A stretch of DNA of 64,000 nucleotides from Thalassia testudinum. Lineage: Eukaryota > Streptophyta > Magnoliopsida > Alismatales > Hydrocharitaceae. Below are positions 30,752-40,041 of the stretch, piece by piece. The translations under genes and the position numbers were made by a program. Where the stretch lies: positions 18,048,501 to 18,112,500 of the forward strand of contig JAZHRO010000024.1 in NCBI GenBank assembly GCA_037157565.1, written 5' to 3'. The notes below the pieces were generated by a model, which saw only the letters and a list, made by a program, of their open reading frames with translations, made no database searches and had not been told where the DNA came from. The stretch's first letter is position 1; every line of letters starts with the position of its first letter.

Positions 30752-32167
30752 TCAACTCTGTAACTGTAAACTGGCCAAGTGTGTGGGCGCCTTCCGGCTC
30801 AAGGCGTCAGCCACCACGTTGGCCTTTCCCAGGTGGTAGGAAATGCTGCAGTCATAGTCCTTCAGGAGCTCCAACCAACATCTCTGTCTCATGTTGAGCT
30901 CCTTCTGATCAAAAAGGTATCTGAGGATCTTGTGATCCGTGAAAATCTCGAAGGTCTCACCGTACAAGTAGTGCCTCCAGGTCTTCAGCGCGAAGACGAC
31001 AGCTGCCAGCTCCAGGTCGTGGGTAGGGTAGGTATGCTCATAGGGCTTCAGTTGCCGCGAAGCGTAAGTGACAACGTGACCCCTCTGCATGAGCACACCT
31101 CCTAACCCCTGCAAGGAGGCGTCCATGTACACAACGAACCCGCCACTACTGTCAGGGATGGTGAGCACGGGAGCTGAAGTCAACCTCTCCTTCAGCTCCT
31201 GAAAACATGCCTCACAGGCATTTGTCCAAGTGAAGGGCACGTCCTTCCGGGTCAACTGTGTCAAAGGACGCGCCATCTGTGAAAAACCCCAAATAAACCA
31301 TCTGTAGTAGCCTCCCCGACCCAGGAAACTGCGAATCTCGGTGACTGAACGCGGTCTCTCCCACCTAAGCACTGCCTCGACCTTGGCTGGGTCCACCGCC
31401 AAGCCATCCCCAGAGATCAAATGACCTAAGAAGGTCACCTCCCTCAACCAGAACTCGCACTTGCTGTATTTGGCGTACAGCCTACGTCGTCTCAGTGTGT
31501 CCAGAACCATCCGCAAGTGCTGTCCGTGCTGTGTCTGATCTCGAGAATAGATGAGTACGTCATCAATAAATACCACCACGAACTGGTCCAAGTACGGTCT
31601 AAACAACCGGTTCATCAAGTCCACGAAATCAGCGGGGGCATTGGTCAGCCCAAACGGCATGACCAAAAACTCGTAGTGTCCGTACCGGGTGCGGAAAGCT
31701 ATCTTGGAGGCGTCTACCTCCTTGATCCTCAACTGGTGGTATCCAGACCTCAAGTCGATCTTGGAGAACACCGTGGCACCTCGCAACTGGTTAAACAAGT
31801 CATCGATCCTCGACAGCGGATATCTGTTCTTGATGGTGACCCTATTCAGCTGTCGGTAGTCCACACAAAGGCGTAGGGTACCATCCTTCTTCTTCACAAA
31901 CAGTACCGAGGCTCCCCAGGGAGACGCACTGGGCCTCACGAAGCCCTTCTCCAAAAGATCCTGCAACTGAGACTTGAGTTCTCGTCGCTCAAGCGGTGCC
32001 ATCCGGTATGGTGCGGTGGAGATGGGGCTGGTCCCAGGTATTTGTGAGATCTCAAACTCGATCTCACGCTCGGGCGGTAGTCCTGGTAACTCGTCTGGGA
32101 ACACGTCAGGGTACTCTCTGACCACCGGGATGCTCTGAAAGTCTGCCACAGGGCTGGGCTCTGCCAC
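30752..32167 (-). pseudogene. Reverse transcriptase and RNase H
   Basis: An open stretch of 471 codons holds a complete RT. It starts with the [14 protein letters not shown] linker and includes [47 protein letters not shown] and [10 protein letters not shown] at ~31545-31575. RNase H follows with [31 protein letters not shown] and [15 protein letters not shown] near 30750 separates it from integrase, and one near 32195 from protease. It retains the Trp codon that is a stop in the plus-strand element. Confidence 0.9.
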
Positions 32168-32640
32168 CAGACAAGCTAGGAAGCCCTCACACCCCTAGCT
32201 CAAAAGTCTCGCCACCCGAAGTGCCGAAATGCACCTGAAGCCTCCGTCCACTGGCTGTCCGTGAAACTCGAAAGAAGGCAACTCCAGTATGGAGAAGACG
32301 ATCTTCCTCTCAAAACAGTCCACCAAAGCGTGGTAAGCGGACAGCCAGTCCATCCCCAGAATTACGCCAAAGTCCTTCATCTGTATCATAATCAGGTCAC
32401 CTGGCAGATTATGTCCCCCGACCCTGACCTCGCAACCCGTGTACACCTCCTCAGCCACAAACAGCTGACCACTAGGACCTCTGATTACGAACGGATTCTC
32501 TAACAGCGTATAGTCCTGGCCCAAACTAACTGCGAAACTGGCTGTGACAAACGAGTGCGTAGCGCCGGAATCGAAAAGCGTGTAAATGAGTCTGCCGGAG
32601 ACTGAAACCATACCTGCCACCACCGCTCCTGAAGCTCTGG
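32168..32640 (-). pseudogene. Aspartic protease
   Basis: The frame has the active-site [11 protein letters not shown] at ~32585-32550, then [16 protein letters not shown] and [20 protein letters not shown], the usual plant gypsy protease order. It ends at a TAG at ~32195 just after ALRVARLLS, where the relative on the plus strand reads through. Confidence 0.85.
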
Positions 32641-33814
32641 CATCCTTGTGTGTCAGGGCATTGATACGCCCTTCAGCTCTAGGTGCGGACGAAGTAGCCC
32701 CACTCTGCGTAGGACGGGTAGGTGCTGGCTGGTACCCTCCTCGTGACTGCTGTCCTCCTCGCGCCTAGGAACCGCGGCCTCCTGTGCGCCCTCCAGTGCT
32801 CTACGCGGGAAGTATCTGCTGACCTCCTGCCCTAGACGGGTAGTCCCTCCTGATGTGGCCCGGCTGGCGACACTGGTAGCAGAGGGGAACCCGACTCCCG
32901 CCCTTCGTGGGTCCCTACTGTCAGCTGGGCGGGGGTCCGGTGCTGCCGACTGGCTCCTGTCGAGGGCCCCCAAAGGCCACTGATGGCCCTGCAAAACGTG
33001 ACGGCTCTCCCGTGGACGCCACGTGCCACCTCTCTCACCGGCCCTGTGAAAAGTCTGGCTGGAAGGGCCTCTTCCTCCCGCTGTCAGTGTCTCACGCGGA
33101 CGGGTTGGTCTCCTCGTAGGTCATAGTTGCCTCCACCACCCTCGAAAACGTAGGCAGCTTCAAGGGTTTGACATACCCCCGAATCGCAGGCCAGAGCCCC
33201 TCGGTGAACCTCCAAAGGAGCTCCTCCTCAGTGGCTACCACTGTCGCTGCAAAGCGGGACAGCTCCAGAAAACGCTGCGGTACGCGCTCACGGTCATCGT
33301 CCCCTGGTGGAGAGTGTGGAACTCCCGCCTCCTCTGGTCCTGCCACGTCTGGGGAAAGTACTGCTCGCAGAAGAGGGTGATGAACCAATCCCAGGTCGGC
33401 TCGTCCCTCTCCTGTCCCCTGACCGCCTTCCACCACCTGTGTGCCACACTCTTCAGCTGGTACGTGGCAAAGGCCACGCGGCACTCCACCGGGGGGCGAA
33501 GGGTGTCGAAAATCTTCTCAACCTACTCGAGCCAGTCCTCTGCCTTGATCGGGTCCTCATCCCCCTTGAAGGAGGGGGGCTTCAGCTTCCGGAACTGCCC
33601 GAAGAGCTCGAAGTGGTGCTGCAGTGGAGATGCTGGTGCACCTCCAGGTAAAGGTGCCTCGATCACAGAAGTGTCGGAGAAAGGTGGGGGCGGCGGCGGC
33701 CCATCCCCTCCCCCGCGTCCAACGCCGCGTCCATCATGTGGTCCCACAGAGAACTCCCCCTCCGCAGCCCCAGGGTGAGGCGCTCGGGGCGGTGGGTGGA
33801 GCTCCTCTCGCACA
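32641..33814 (-). pseudogene. gag, main part
   Basis: It resumes gag at VREELHPPPRAP right beside the nested insert. A proline-rich stretch is followed by FGQFRKLKPPSFKGDEDP, EDWLE, AFATYQLKSVAHRWWKAVRG and FCEQYFPQTWQDQRRREF, the retrotransposon gag core. Several frameshifts and stops occur (one right after EDWLE). The zinc knuckle at ~32884-32840 reads CYQCRQPGHIRRDY: the last Cys has become Tyr, so the CCHC is broken. The core is what the plus-strand copy has lost. Confidence 0.82.
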
Positions 33815-33819
33815 ATGTC
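33815..33819 (+). repeat. Target duplication ATGTC, left copy
   Basis: ATGTC precedes the nested insert and recurs at 39710-39714 on its right. Removing the insert and one copy restores an uninterrupted gag frame (LIRDI followed by VREEL). The left copy is the true insertion edge; the right junction may have been reshaped. Confidence 0.75.
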
Positions 33820-34415
33820 TGATGTAAACACATTTACACTACTTAAAATGTCTATTTATGCATGTTCTTAAGCATAGGATTGCATTTCATGATATAAATA
33901 TTGCATTACATGCATCATCTTGCATTTAGAGTAGTTTGAATAAAATGGAGGTTAATTGTCTCCTTTTATGTGCTTGGACAGGGCAAATATTTTATCGGGG
34001 CCTCGGATCAAATATCCAACCGTATGGATATGATCAGGGCGACGATTGGAGTTCAACGACTCCAAGATCGCCCTAATCAGGTATCCGTAGCTTCAGATAG
34101 AGACCGGGGAACCCTAGAAGATCAAGGGCCAAGATGGTGTAAATCCGCACTTCAGATGGAAAATCCGACAACACGGATGAATTTGGATCGACGATCGCAG
34201 CCGAACGACACAAAAATCGAGTCAATCCAACATCCGTGGCACCATCTACAACTTCCAGAAGATGGACGGCCAAGATAGCGCCACGTGGCGCCATCCCAGC
34301 CGCCCAATCGGCCGCAGGAGTCCTGTGAAGACCGCGCACCGTCTCCTCTCCGCCGTTGGATCTCGATCCAACGGCTGCGGCCGCTCGCGTTTAAAAACGT
34401 CCGCGCGACCATTTC

Positions 34416-34487
34416 GCCCGCGTAGCGCAGCGGCGACGCAGCTGCGGGCGAAGCGGAGGTCGCGGGTTCGAGCCGCGGTGAGGGGGT
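34416..34487 (+). other. tRNA-like module with A and B boxes
   Basis: TAGCGCAGCGG (34423-34433) fits a Pol III A box and GGTTCGAGCC (34465-34474) fits a B box, 42 bp apart as in a tRNA gene. A T-arm-like hairpin CGCGG-GTTCGAG-CCGCG can form. The acceptor stem does not pair and the anticodon loop is not canonical, so it is not a functional tRNA. The solo LTR copy has the equivalent at ~43815-43870 with CATGG-GTTGAAG-CCGTG, the stem kept by one G-U pair. Confidence 0.45.
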
Positions 34488-34752
34488 CGAAGGCGCGGGC
34501 GAGCGGGCGCGCACGAGCGTCAGATGAAGATCCAACGGCCGCGTGCGCCCGATAGCGCCGACGCGCAACTGGACGCTCTGGTGGGCGCGCGATCACACGC
34601 GGGCGGGCGCGCTACGCAGCGGGCGCGGACGCGATCTAAGCCGTCCGATCTCGCGATCGGACGACTGAGACGACGCGGACGTGCGTATGCGTTACGCGCG
34701 CAGGCCAGCCGAGCGGGCGCGCGTTGGCGCGGCGGCAACGGCGACGGCGGGG

Positions 34753-34782
34753 CTTTAGCGACGGTTTTATCCGTCACTAAAG
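34753..34782 (+). other. Imperfect hairpin near LTR promoter
   Basis: CTTTAGCGACGG, a 6-base loop, then CCGTCACTAAAG: 11 of 12 positions pair. It lies ~60 bp upstream of the TATA-like box. The related sequence in the solo LTR is at 44135-44166. Similar CCGTCACTAAA inverted repeats are common in plant repeats. Confidence 0.6.
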
Positions 34783-35244
34783 ACCCCTTATTTATTATTT
34801 TGAAGATGTAATGTCCATTTTGCCCCCACTCCTTGCAACTATAGAAGGAGACCCCCTCCATACGAAATTTTCATCCCTTCCTTCTCCTCTCTACCTCTCC
34901 AAAGCTCAAGAGAAGCTTGTCCCACACCCGGGATGCTTCTCGCGAGATAAAGTCCAAATTTTCGTCCCCCTTCGGAAGTGGATCCCGCGACGACGACGGC
35001 GTGCTGCTTCGTTCCCGTTCTTCTGCTTCGTCCTCCTTCGTCCAGCTTCGTTCTCCTTCGTCCAGGCGTCGTCCCGTCCGGCTCGTCCTCCAAGCGACCG
35101 TCGAGGAGGACTTCTCTCTCCCATTCTTATTTACAGCTTTTCTAGTGTAGAATTTTCCTGCTTTATAGTGTAATTGATTTTCCGCTTTCTAGTGTAACTT
35201 ACATTTCGTTTGCTTGTATAAACAATTGAAATATTGAATGCATG

Positions 35245-35278
<34 letters not shown>
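35245..35278 (+). repeat. (CT)n microsatellite
   Basis: A nearly perfect CT dinucleotide run in the R/U5 part of the LTR, shortened and diverged in the solo LTR copy (44695-44705). Confidence 0.9.
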
Positions 35279-35496
35279 TAGTTTGATAGCTCCATTGTAA
35301 TTATTTCGCCTTGTTTATCAAAAATCCTAAAAAAAAACATAATTGCGAATATAGATCAACGTAGCCTCCCTGAGTTCGACCCGGAATTCTTTTTCGGTTT
35401 AAATCTTATTTGTTGAACACGAATCATTCGCTTTCGAACTACAACGACGGGTTTTCCAAAACCAAACACGTTAGCGTAGATTCTCGTTCAACATTT

Positions 35497-35514
35497 TGGC
35501 GCCGTTGCCGGGGA
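35497..35514 (+). promoter_or_regulatory. Primer-binding site, tRNA-Asp
   Basis: TGGCGCCGTTGCCGGGGA begins three bases after the LTR. It is the exact complement of the plant tRNA-Asp(GTC) 3' end (CCCCGGCAACGGCGCCA), a primer typical of Athila/Tat-type gypsy elements. Confidence 0.9.
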
Positions 35515-36641
35515 GGCAACGCTCTTTGATTTCTCTTCGCGTTTTGTAACTTACAAATCATTTACCTCACTTTTCTCCTTTCTTATTGTAATTGCAGGTA
35601 CTCTTTCGAGACAGGCAAAAGCGGTAGATCGGAGTAAAGTGTTGTGGAAGGTTTTGTAAGTTATCCCCCACCTCCCACCCATTAGATTTCATTTCATCAT
35701 ATAATAATTCAAACTTCAATCAACCTAGGTGTTCTTATAAACTCTAAGGTTAGATTGTTTGTTGTTTGACATCCATACTCACTCCAACCCCCACATTAAA
35801 AAAATAATAATAATATAAAAAAATCTCACAGAGGTACACAACCTCATCTGATTTTCTAACTCAACCGGTAAACCAATCTTAGGAGCCGGTACACACATCC
35901 AAACACATAATCGAGTAGAAATCAGATTGGGTAATCATTTGTGTGCCTAATTAGGTGGTGCATCAGGCCAGTTGTTTGAGTTGTTTGGGCCGCACCACTT
36001 CAAATAAAATCAACTCATCAAGTAGCCGCCAATTAGGTTCAACTCTTAGGGATCTACCAGGCACTCCACATTCTTTTTAAACTTTAAAGGAAAATATCTT
36101 CACCTGTGCTTGCAAAACCTGGTGTGCCAATGAAACTTGATTGAAAACACCTAAAGTTGAATCCTAAAAGCTACTAAGCAAGATTTGAACCTTAAAATTC
36201 ATCACATCAAAAATAATCTTGCTTGAAAACCACTGGTTGTGCACGCACACACAAAGCAATCAATCATTAAGGGCACAACCCATTTAAAGGGCCCATCACA
36301 TTCCAAAGCACATTCAAACCTAGCCCTAAATAAAACAGAGTAGACGTTGGCCTTAAGGATTGGACTCGCTCTTCAGAACTCAGAACGAGATTATTTTCGA
36401 TTAGTCTGTTTCTACTGTTCAATCTGATGTCTAGCTAGGGGAGCAGAGTCAAACGATCGCGGCTGGGGGGTACACTAGGAACCGGAGGCACAAGCCGAAG
36501 GAAGAACCTTCTCCCCAGTCCCTCCTTCTAACTGGTTGGATTGAACAGACAGAAGTAGATCAAATCGTTCCTTTATCTCAAGACGGATTTTGGGAGTCTG
36601 TAGGTCTGTAGGCTAACCCATTTAAGGACAGGTTTGATTGT
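35515..36641 (+). other. Untranslated leader of the non-autonomous element
   Basis: 1.1 kb between the primer site and the long open frame. It contains short A-rich and mixed sequence and no open frame of note. Such long leaders are common in Tat/Athila-like elements. Confidence 0.5.
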
Positions 36642-38471
36642 TTGTATTGCAGGGCACCTTTCTTCCTCCCGTGTCTCATGAATCCTTCCACATATTTCAC
36701 GCATTCCCGCTCTTTCCCTCCTGTTGTAAATTATCCTCAACATGACGATTATCCCAACTCGTATTGTAATCGACCATTAGTTAGTTGGGATAATTCGGAT
36801 TGGGGATACAATTCCGGACCCCCGTGTTTAGGGTCTAACCCTGAACACTTTGATTCTCAATTCTATCCTTCTCAGAGTTGCATCGATTATAGATCGTCCT
36901 CCTTTCATGAACAACCTAATGCGATCTACAATCAAGAAGGATACACTGATCCTTACCCATCCTCTGATTTCACTGCCTTTAGGTCATCTCCATCTTTTGA
37001 ACAATCTGAAATGACCTATTATCAGGATGGGTATAACGAATCTCAATTCGTTAATTCCTCTACATTGATGTCAAACCCGCCCAACCCTGAACCAACTCAT
37101 TTGATTCAGGTTAATCAGGTTCAAGATAGGGTTCTGGCTAACTTGAGGAATATCATTCAATCTTTAGAAGTTCAGCCAATACCTTGCATTGAGAGATTGG
37201 AGCCCCTGATTGAAATGATTGATGATTTAAACAAGTCTTTGTTGGATTGGCTCCAGGATGTTAAGGATAAAAACCCGGGTGAGTTTCTACTTGGGAAATT
37301 AGCGAAATTGAGGATGAGATTCGTGGTTGCTTTGATTCAATCTTGGAATAATTCCCAGGATGAACTCTCTTCAGGAAAGCCAATGACAGAACCCGCTCAG
37401 GCACCTGTTGGGGGGGACACGTGTTATGAAGCTGACCAGATTGAATTAAAACAACCAATTAAGGATGATTTGATTTCTTCACCTGAAATCCCTGAGCCGG
37501 GTTACGAGGAAACGTATGTCTCCTTGGAACGCAAAGTGACAAATGATTTTGGAACATACATTGATACGGATCCTGATGGTGAAGATTCAAGTTGCGAAGT
37601 CTCACACGAGTTTTCAGATCACGATTTTTGTGAGACGATTGGGCCTGAGGAATCTGATAGATCATTTGATAGCCCAATAACTGAGGAAACTGATCTTATT
37701 AGGGCACACGATACGGATCCAGAATCGCATTTTCTGGAGGAATTAATTCAATGCCCTGATTATCAGTTACACCCTGTTGAGCTTATTGATGATTCTAATT
37801 CTGAGATAATTAGACCCAAGTCAATTTTGATTTTGCCACATCATCTAGACTTGGAGATTTCAGACGGGGTGATGAATATACAAGAGGTCTTGGAATTTGA
37901 TACACTTAATGAGGAGGATAGGAGCGGGGAAGTTCTAATTTGGGAAGTTAATTTTGGAGGATATGGAAGATTGAGTCGAAGGGTTCCTTTTAAGCTGAAA
38001 CTATCAAATCAGAACCCTTACGACATTTGTTTCGAGGATGTCAAACTCAAGCACACATTTAACGATTATCCTTTTGAGCTTCAATTCTCTGTAACCCGAC
38101 ATTTTGGCCTTGGGTTGCATCCTCACAAATCGCAGGCCCGACCCCGCTTGCATTCTGATTTTAGGTTTTGGGTAATTTTTATCCAGAACCTAAGATATTC
38201 TCGATTATGGGGTGTGGGTCTGCACCACAATCTGGTCCACATCTGTGGACCTCTGCTGACAGGTCAGAGGATTCTTCTGTTCATTCTAATTCTGACCTGC
38301 ACATGTGAATTCTTCATTTCTTTTCTTTGTATAGTGTGCCTAGCTGAAGGCACTAAACTCAGCACATATACAGTTCTTTTTCATTTTCATCTCGGAGCGG
38401 ACCCGATATCCACGCAATTCAGGTGCTTTCTACGCTTTTCCACTCGGTTTTATGTCTTTTTAATACAATGA
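36642..38471 (+). CDS. 609-codon ORF of unknown function in non-autonomous element
   Basis: The frame is uninterrupted for 1.83 kb in an otherwise decayed region. The start is the first ATG; a second at codon 13 (MNPSTYF) is equally plausible. Residues ~15-150 are rich in Ser, Pro, Tyr and Gln, with a loosely repeated unit (SSSFHEQPNAIYNQEGY and SPSFEQSEMTYYQDGY). Residues ~165-245 are helical and Leu-rich. Residues ~280-440 are very acidic. The last ~60 residues include a hydrophobic stretch (ILLFILILTCTCEFFISFLC), which may be untranslated sequence that happens to be open. No zinc knuckle, protease or RT motif is present. It may be a diverged gag; I do not recognise it. Confidence 0.5.
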   Translation: MYCRAPFFLPCLMNPSTYFTHSRSFPPVVNYPQHDDYPNSYCNRPLVSWDNSDWGYNSGPPCLGSNPEHFDSQFYPSQSCIDYRSSSFHEQPNAIYNQEGYTDPYPSSDFTAFRSSPSFEQSEMTYYQDGYNESQFVNSSTLMSNPPNPEPTHLIQVNQVQDRVLANLRNIIQSLEVQPIPCIERLEPLIEMIDDLNKSLLDWLQDVKDKNPGEFLLGKLAKLRMRFVVALIQSWNNSQDELSSGKPMTEPAQAPVGGDTCYEADQIELKQPIKDDLISSPEIPEPGYEETYVSLERKVTNDFGTYIDTDPDGEDSSCEVSHEFSDHDFCETIGPEESDRSFDSPITEETDLIRAHDTDPESHFLEELIQCPDYQLHPVELIDDSNSEIIRPKSILILPHHLDLEISDGVMNIQEVLEFDTLNEEDRSGEVLIWEVNFGGYGRLSRRVPFKLKLSNQNPYDICFEDVKLKHTFNDYPFELQFSVTRHFGLGLHPHKSQARPRLHSDFRFWVIFIQNLRYSRLWGVGLHHNLVHICGPLLTGQRILLFILILTCTCEFFISFLCIVCLAEGTKLSTYTVLFHFHLGADPISTQFRCFLRFSTRFYVFLIQ

Positions 38472-39017
38472 GGACATTGCATTAGATAGGCATGGGGGGA
38501 TGGATATTTATCTTTGAATTCATTCGTCAGCTCCGTAGATTTGTTTTATTTATTTATTTTTAAAAAAAAAAAATCAAAATTAGGAAAGAGAATTTAGGTT
38601 TAAGAAAATTTTCGATCTTAAGAAATACTATATTATGTTCTGAACACAAAGACCCTTCAGGTCTTTGGACTTAATCAGCCCGTATATCCACTAAAATGTG
38701 GATTTATTTTTCGAGTTCTCGCCAACTTGAATTTTATTTTAATTGGAGTAAATAAGTTTGGGTGATAAGTACACGACTTATCAACCCGCCCTCTGATGTG
38801 AGGGAATTTTGAGTCTTAAGCATCTACACACTTTCTTTGCACTAACTCGTTGTTTGGCGATTTTAACGGAAATTGGGTAGCTAATGAACCTTCTAGGGTG
38901 ATATGGCTGGCAAGTTATCGTGGGTAACAGCCCATAGGTAGGTTGTCCAGAGCCCAGTCACTGACCTTTCTCTTTTTGCTGCCTTTAGGTAAATCTTAGA
39001 CCAGGGAAGCCACCTAC

Positions 39018-39048
<31 letters not shown>

Positions 39049-39709
39049 GAAAAGAACAAAAAGAAATAAGCCACACTTCGCCGCACGAGTATGGCTGGCA
39101 AGTTGTCGGTGGTAACAGCTCATCGACCGGTTGTCCAGAACCCAGCTCAGAAAATGCACTAAAAATTCCCAAAACACTTAGGAAGAAGCGGAGAAGTAGA
39201 ATAAACCGGGGAGATATACACTGGATTCACCCTTGTGTTGACCCCGGTAAAAAAAATTAAATAAAAGTAGGGAGAAAGCTACCGGTTGTAAAGATACACC
39301 TTTAGGCAGAATTCATTTTGAGGTCACCTAGAGGCGTAGAAATCCGAAGTCCGTTTTAATTGCCGGTCAACGAGTCTATCACAATCACAATAAGATGCTT
39401 AAAACTTAGGGTTCTCATCAAATCTTGGGTGAGTTGAATGGCCGTAGAAAGCCACTCTTAAACCCTAAAATTTGAAAATCCAAAAAAAAAAAAAAAAAAA
39501 GAGTAAAAACAGAAAAAGAAATTTTTCTTTGAATAAGGCGAGGCTTGAGGCGGTCTGCATTTTGGCTGATACCCGGGCACTGTTGTGTCTTTGAAAGTTC
39601 AGTTCTTAAGTAGACAATTTCTTAATGATTGAAAATAACTCAGGTCCAAATAATCTAACCTAATTCTTTTATAAATAGCATATAGTTTTTGCTAGGGACT
39701 AGTAAAAGA
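38472..39709 (+). other. 3' non-coding region of the non-autonomous element
   Basis: It begins with AATGAGGACATTGCATTAG and a GCATGGGGGG run, a pattern common after the ORFs of Tat-like elements. It holds several A-runs and a ~65-bp motif occurring twice (38902-38966 and 39089-39152; ATGGCTGGCAAGTT, GGTTGTCCAGA-CCCAG), 187 bp apart. It ends at TTTGCTAGGGACTAGTAAAA without a polypurine tract or LTR. Confidence 0.55.
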
Positions 39710-39858
39710 ATGTCCCGTATCAGCTGGGCGAGGTCCTGGGCCTGGACGCCCGGGAGCAGTGGCTGGTCCACGGAGGAGTCGACAACGACACGCCCACCTC
39801 GTCGGCCACGTCCTTGGCCGCGCCCGCGGCCCGCCTCACCAGTCCCGCGACGAGGCAT
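39710..39858 (-). pseudogene. gag N-terminus, split from the rest by the nested insert
   Basis: The minus-strand ATG at 39858 opens MPRRGTGEAGRGRGQGRG, an Arg/Gly-rich start, and continues to PGVQAQDLAQLIRDI, which abuts the duplicated ATGTC. The next residues (VREEL) are at 33814. The copy at 60868 has the same start and helix, confirming the join point. Confidence 0.88.
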
Positions 39859-40022
39859 CTCCTGCAAGGAGACTCGGAACAAAACGGAAACACGTCAATA
39901 TGGAACGAGTTCTAACGAAAACTTCTAAGAGCTCATGTCAAAAGATATGTTGTGGTGGCTACTCTAGTTACAAACATGTGAATTGGTTATTTTCCAGTCA
40001 GTTGATTCACTTCTCGGGACGA

Positions 40023-40038
40023 CCTTGCTCTGATACCA
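40023..40038 (-). promoter_or_regulatory. Primer-binding site, initiator-Met tRNA
   Basis: On the minus strand TGGTATCAGAGCAAGG follows the 5' LTR by three bases, identical to the plus-strand element at 16750. Confidence 0.9.
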
Positions 40039-40041
40039 TCT

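Larger units (their letters stand above)
33820..35493 (+). mobile_element. 5' LTR of the tRNA-Asp-primed element
   Basis: It starts TGATGTAAAC and ends TCGTTCAACA. It aligns with the solo LTR at 43216-44932. It contains a CpG-dense block (34260-34750) with a tRNA-like module, a hairpin (34753-34782), a TATA-like CTATAGAAGG at ~34839 (CTATAAAGGG in the other copy), a CT repeat (35245-35278) and a conserved CCTCCCTGAGTTCGACC block near the end. Confidence 0.85.
33820..39709 (+). mobile_element. Non-autonomous LTR element (tRNA-Asp primed), 3' LTR missing
   Basis: This 5.89-kb insertion in gag has a 1674-bp 5' LTR (33820-35493), a tRNA-Asp primer site (35497-35514), a leader, one long open frame (36642-38471) and ~1.2 kb of A-rich 3' sequence with a ~65-bp motif present twice. 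It has no protease, RT, RNase H or integrase. The right end stops at TTTGCTAGGGACTAGTAAAA, a sequence that in related plant gypsy elements normally precedes the polypurine tract and 3' LTR. It fits a large-retrotransposon-derivative (LARD/TR-GAG) type, probably dependent on Tat/Athila-like helpers. Confidence 0.75.

Noticed and set aside
34423..34474. Functional tRNA gene
   Set aside because: The A and B boxes fit, but the acceptor stem does not pair and the anticodon loop lacks the expected pyrimidine-T at 32-33. Kept only as a tRNA-like module.
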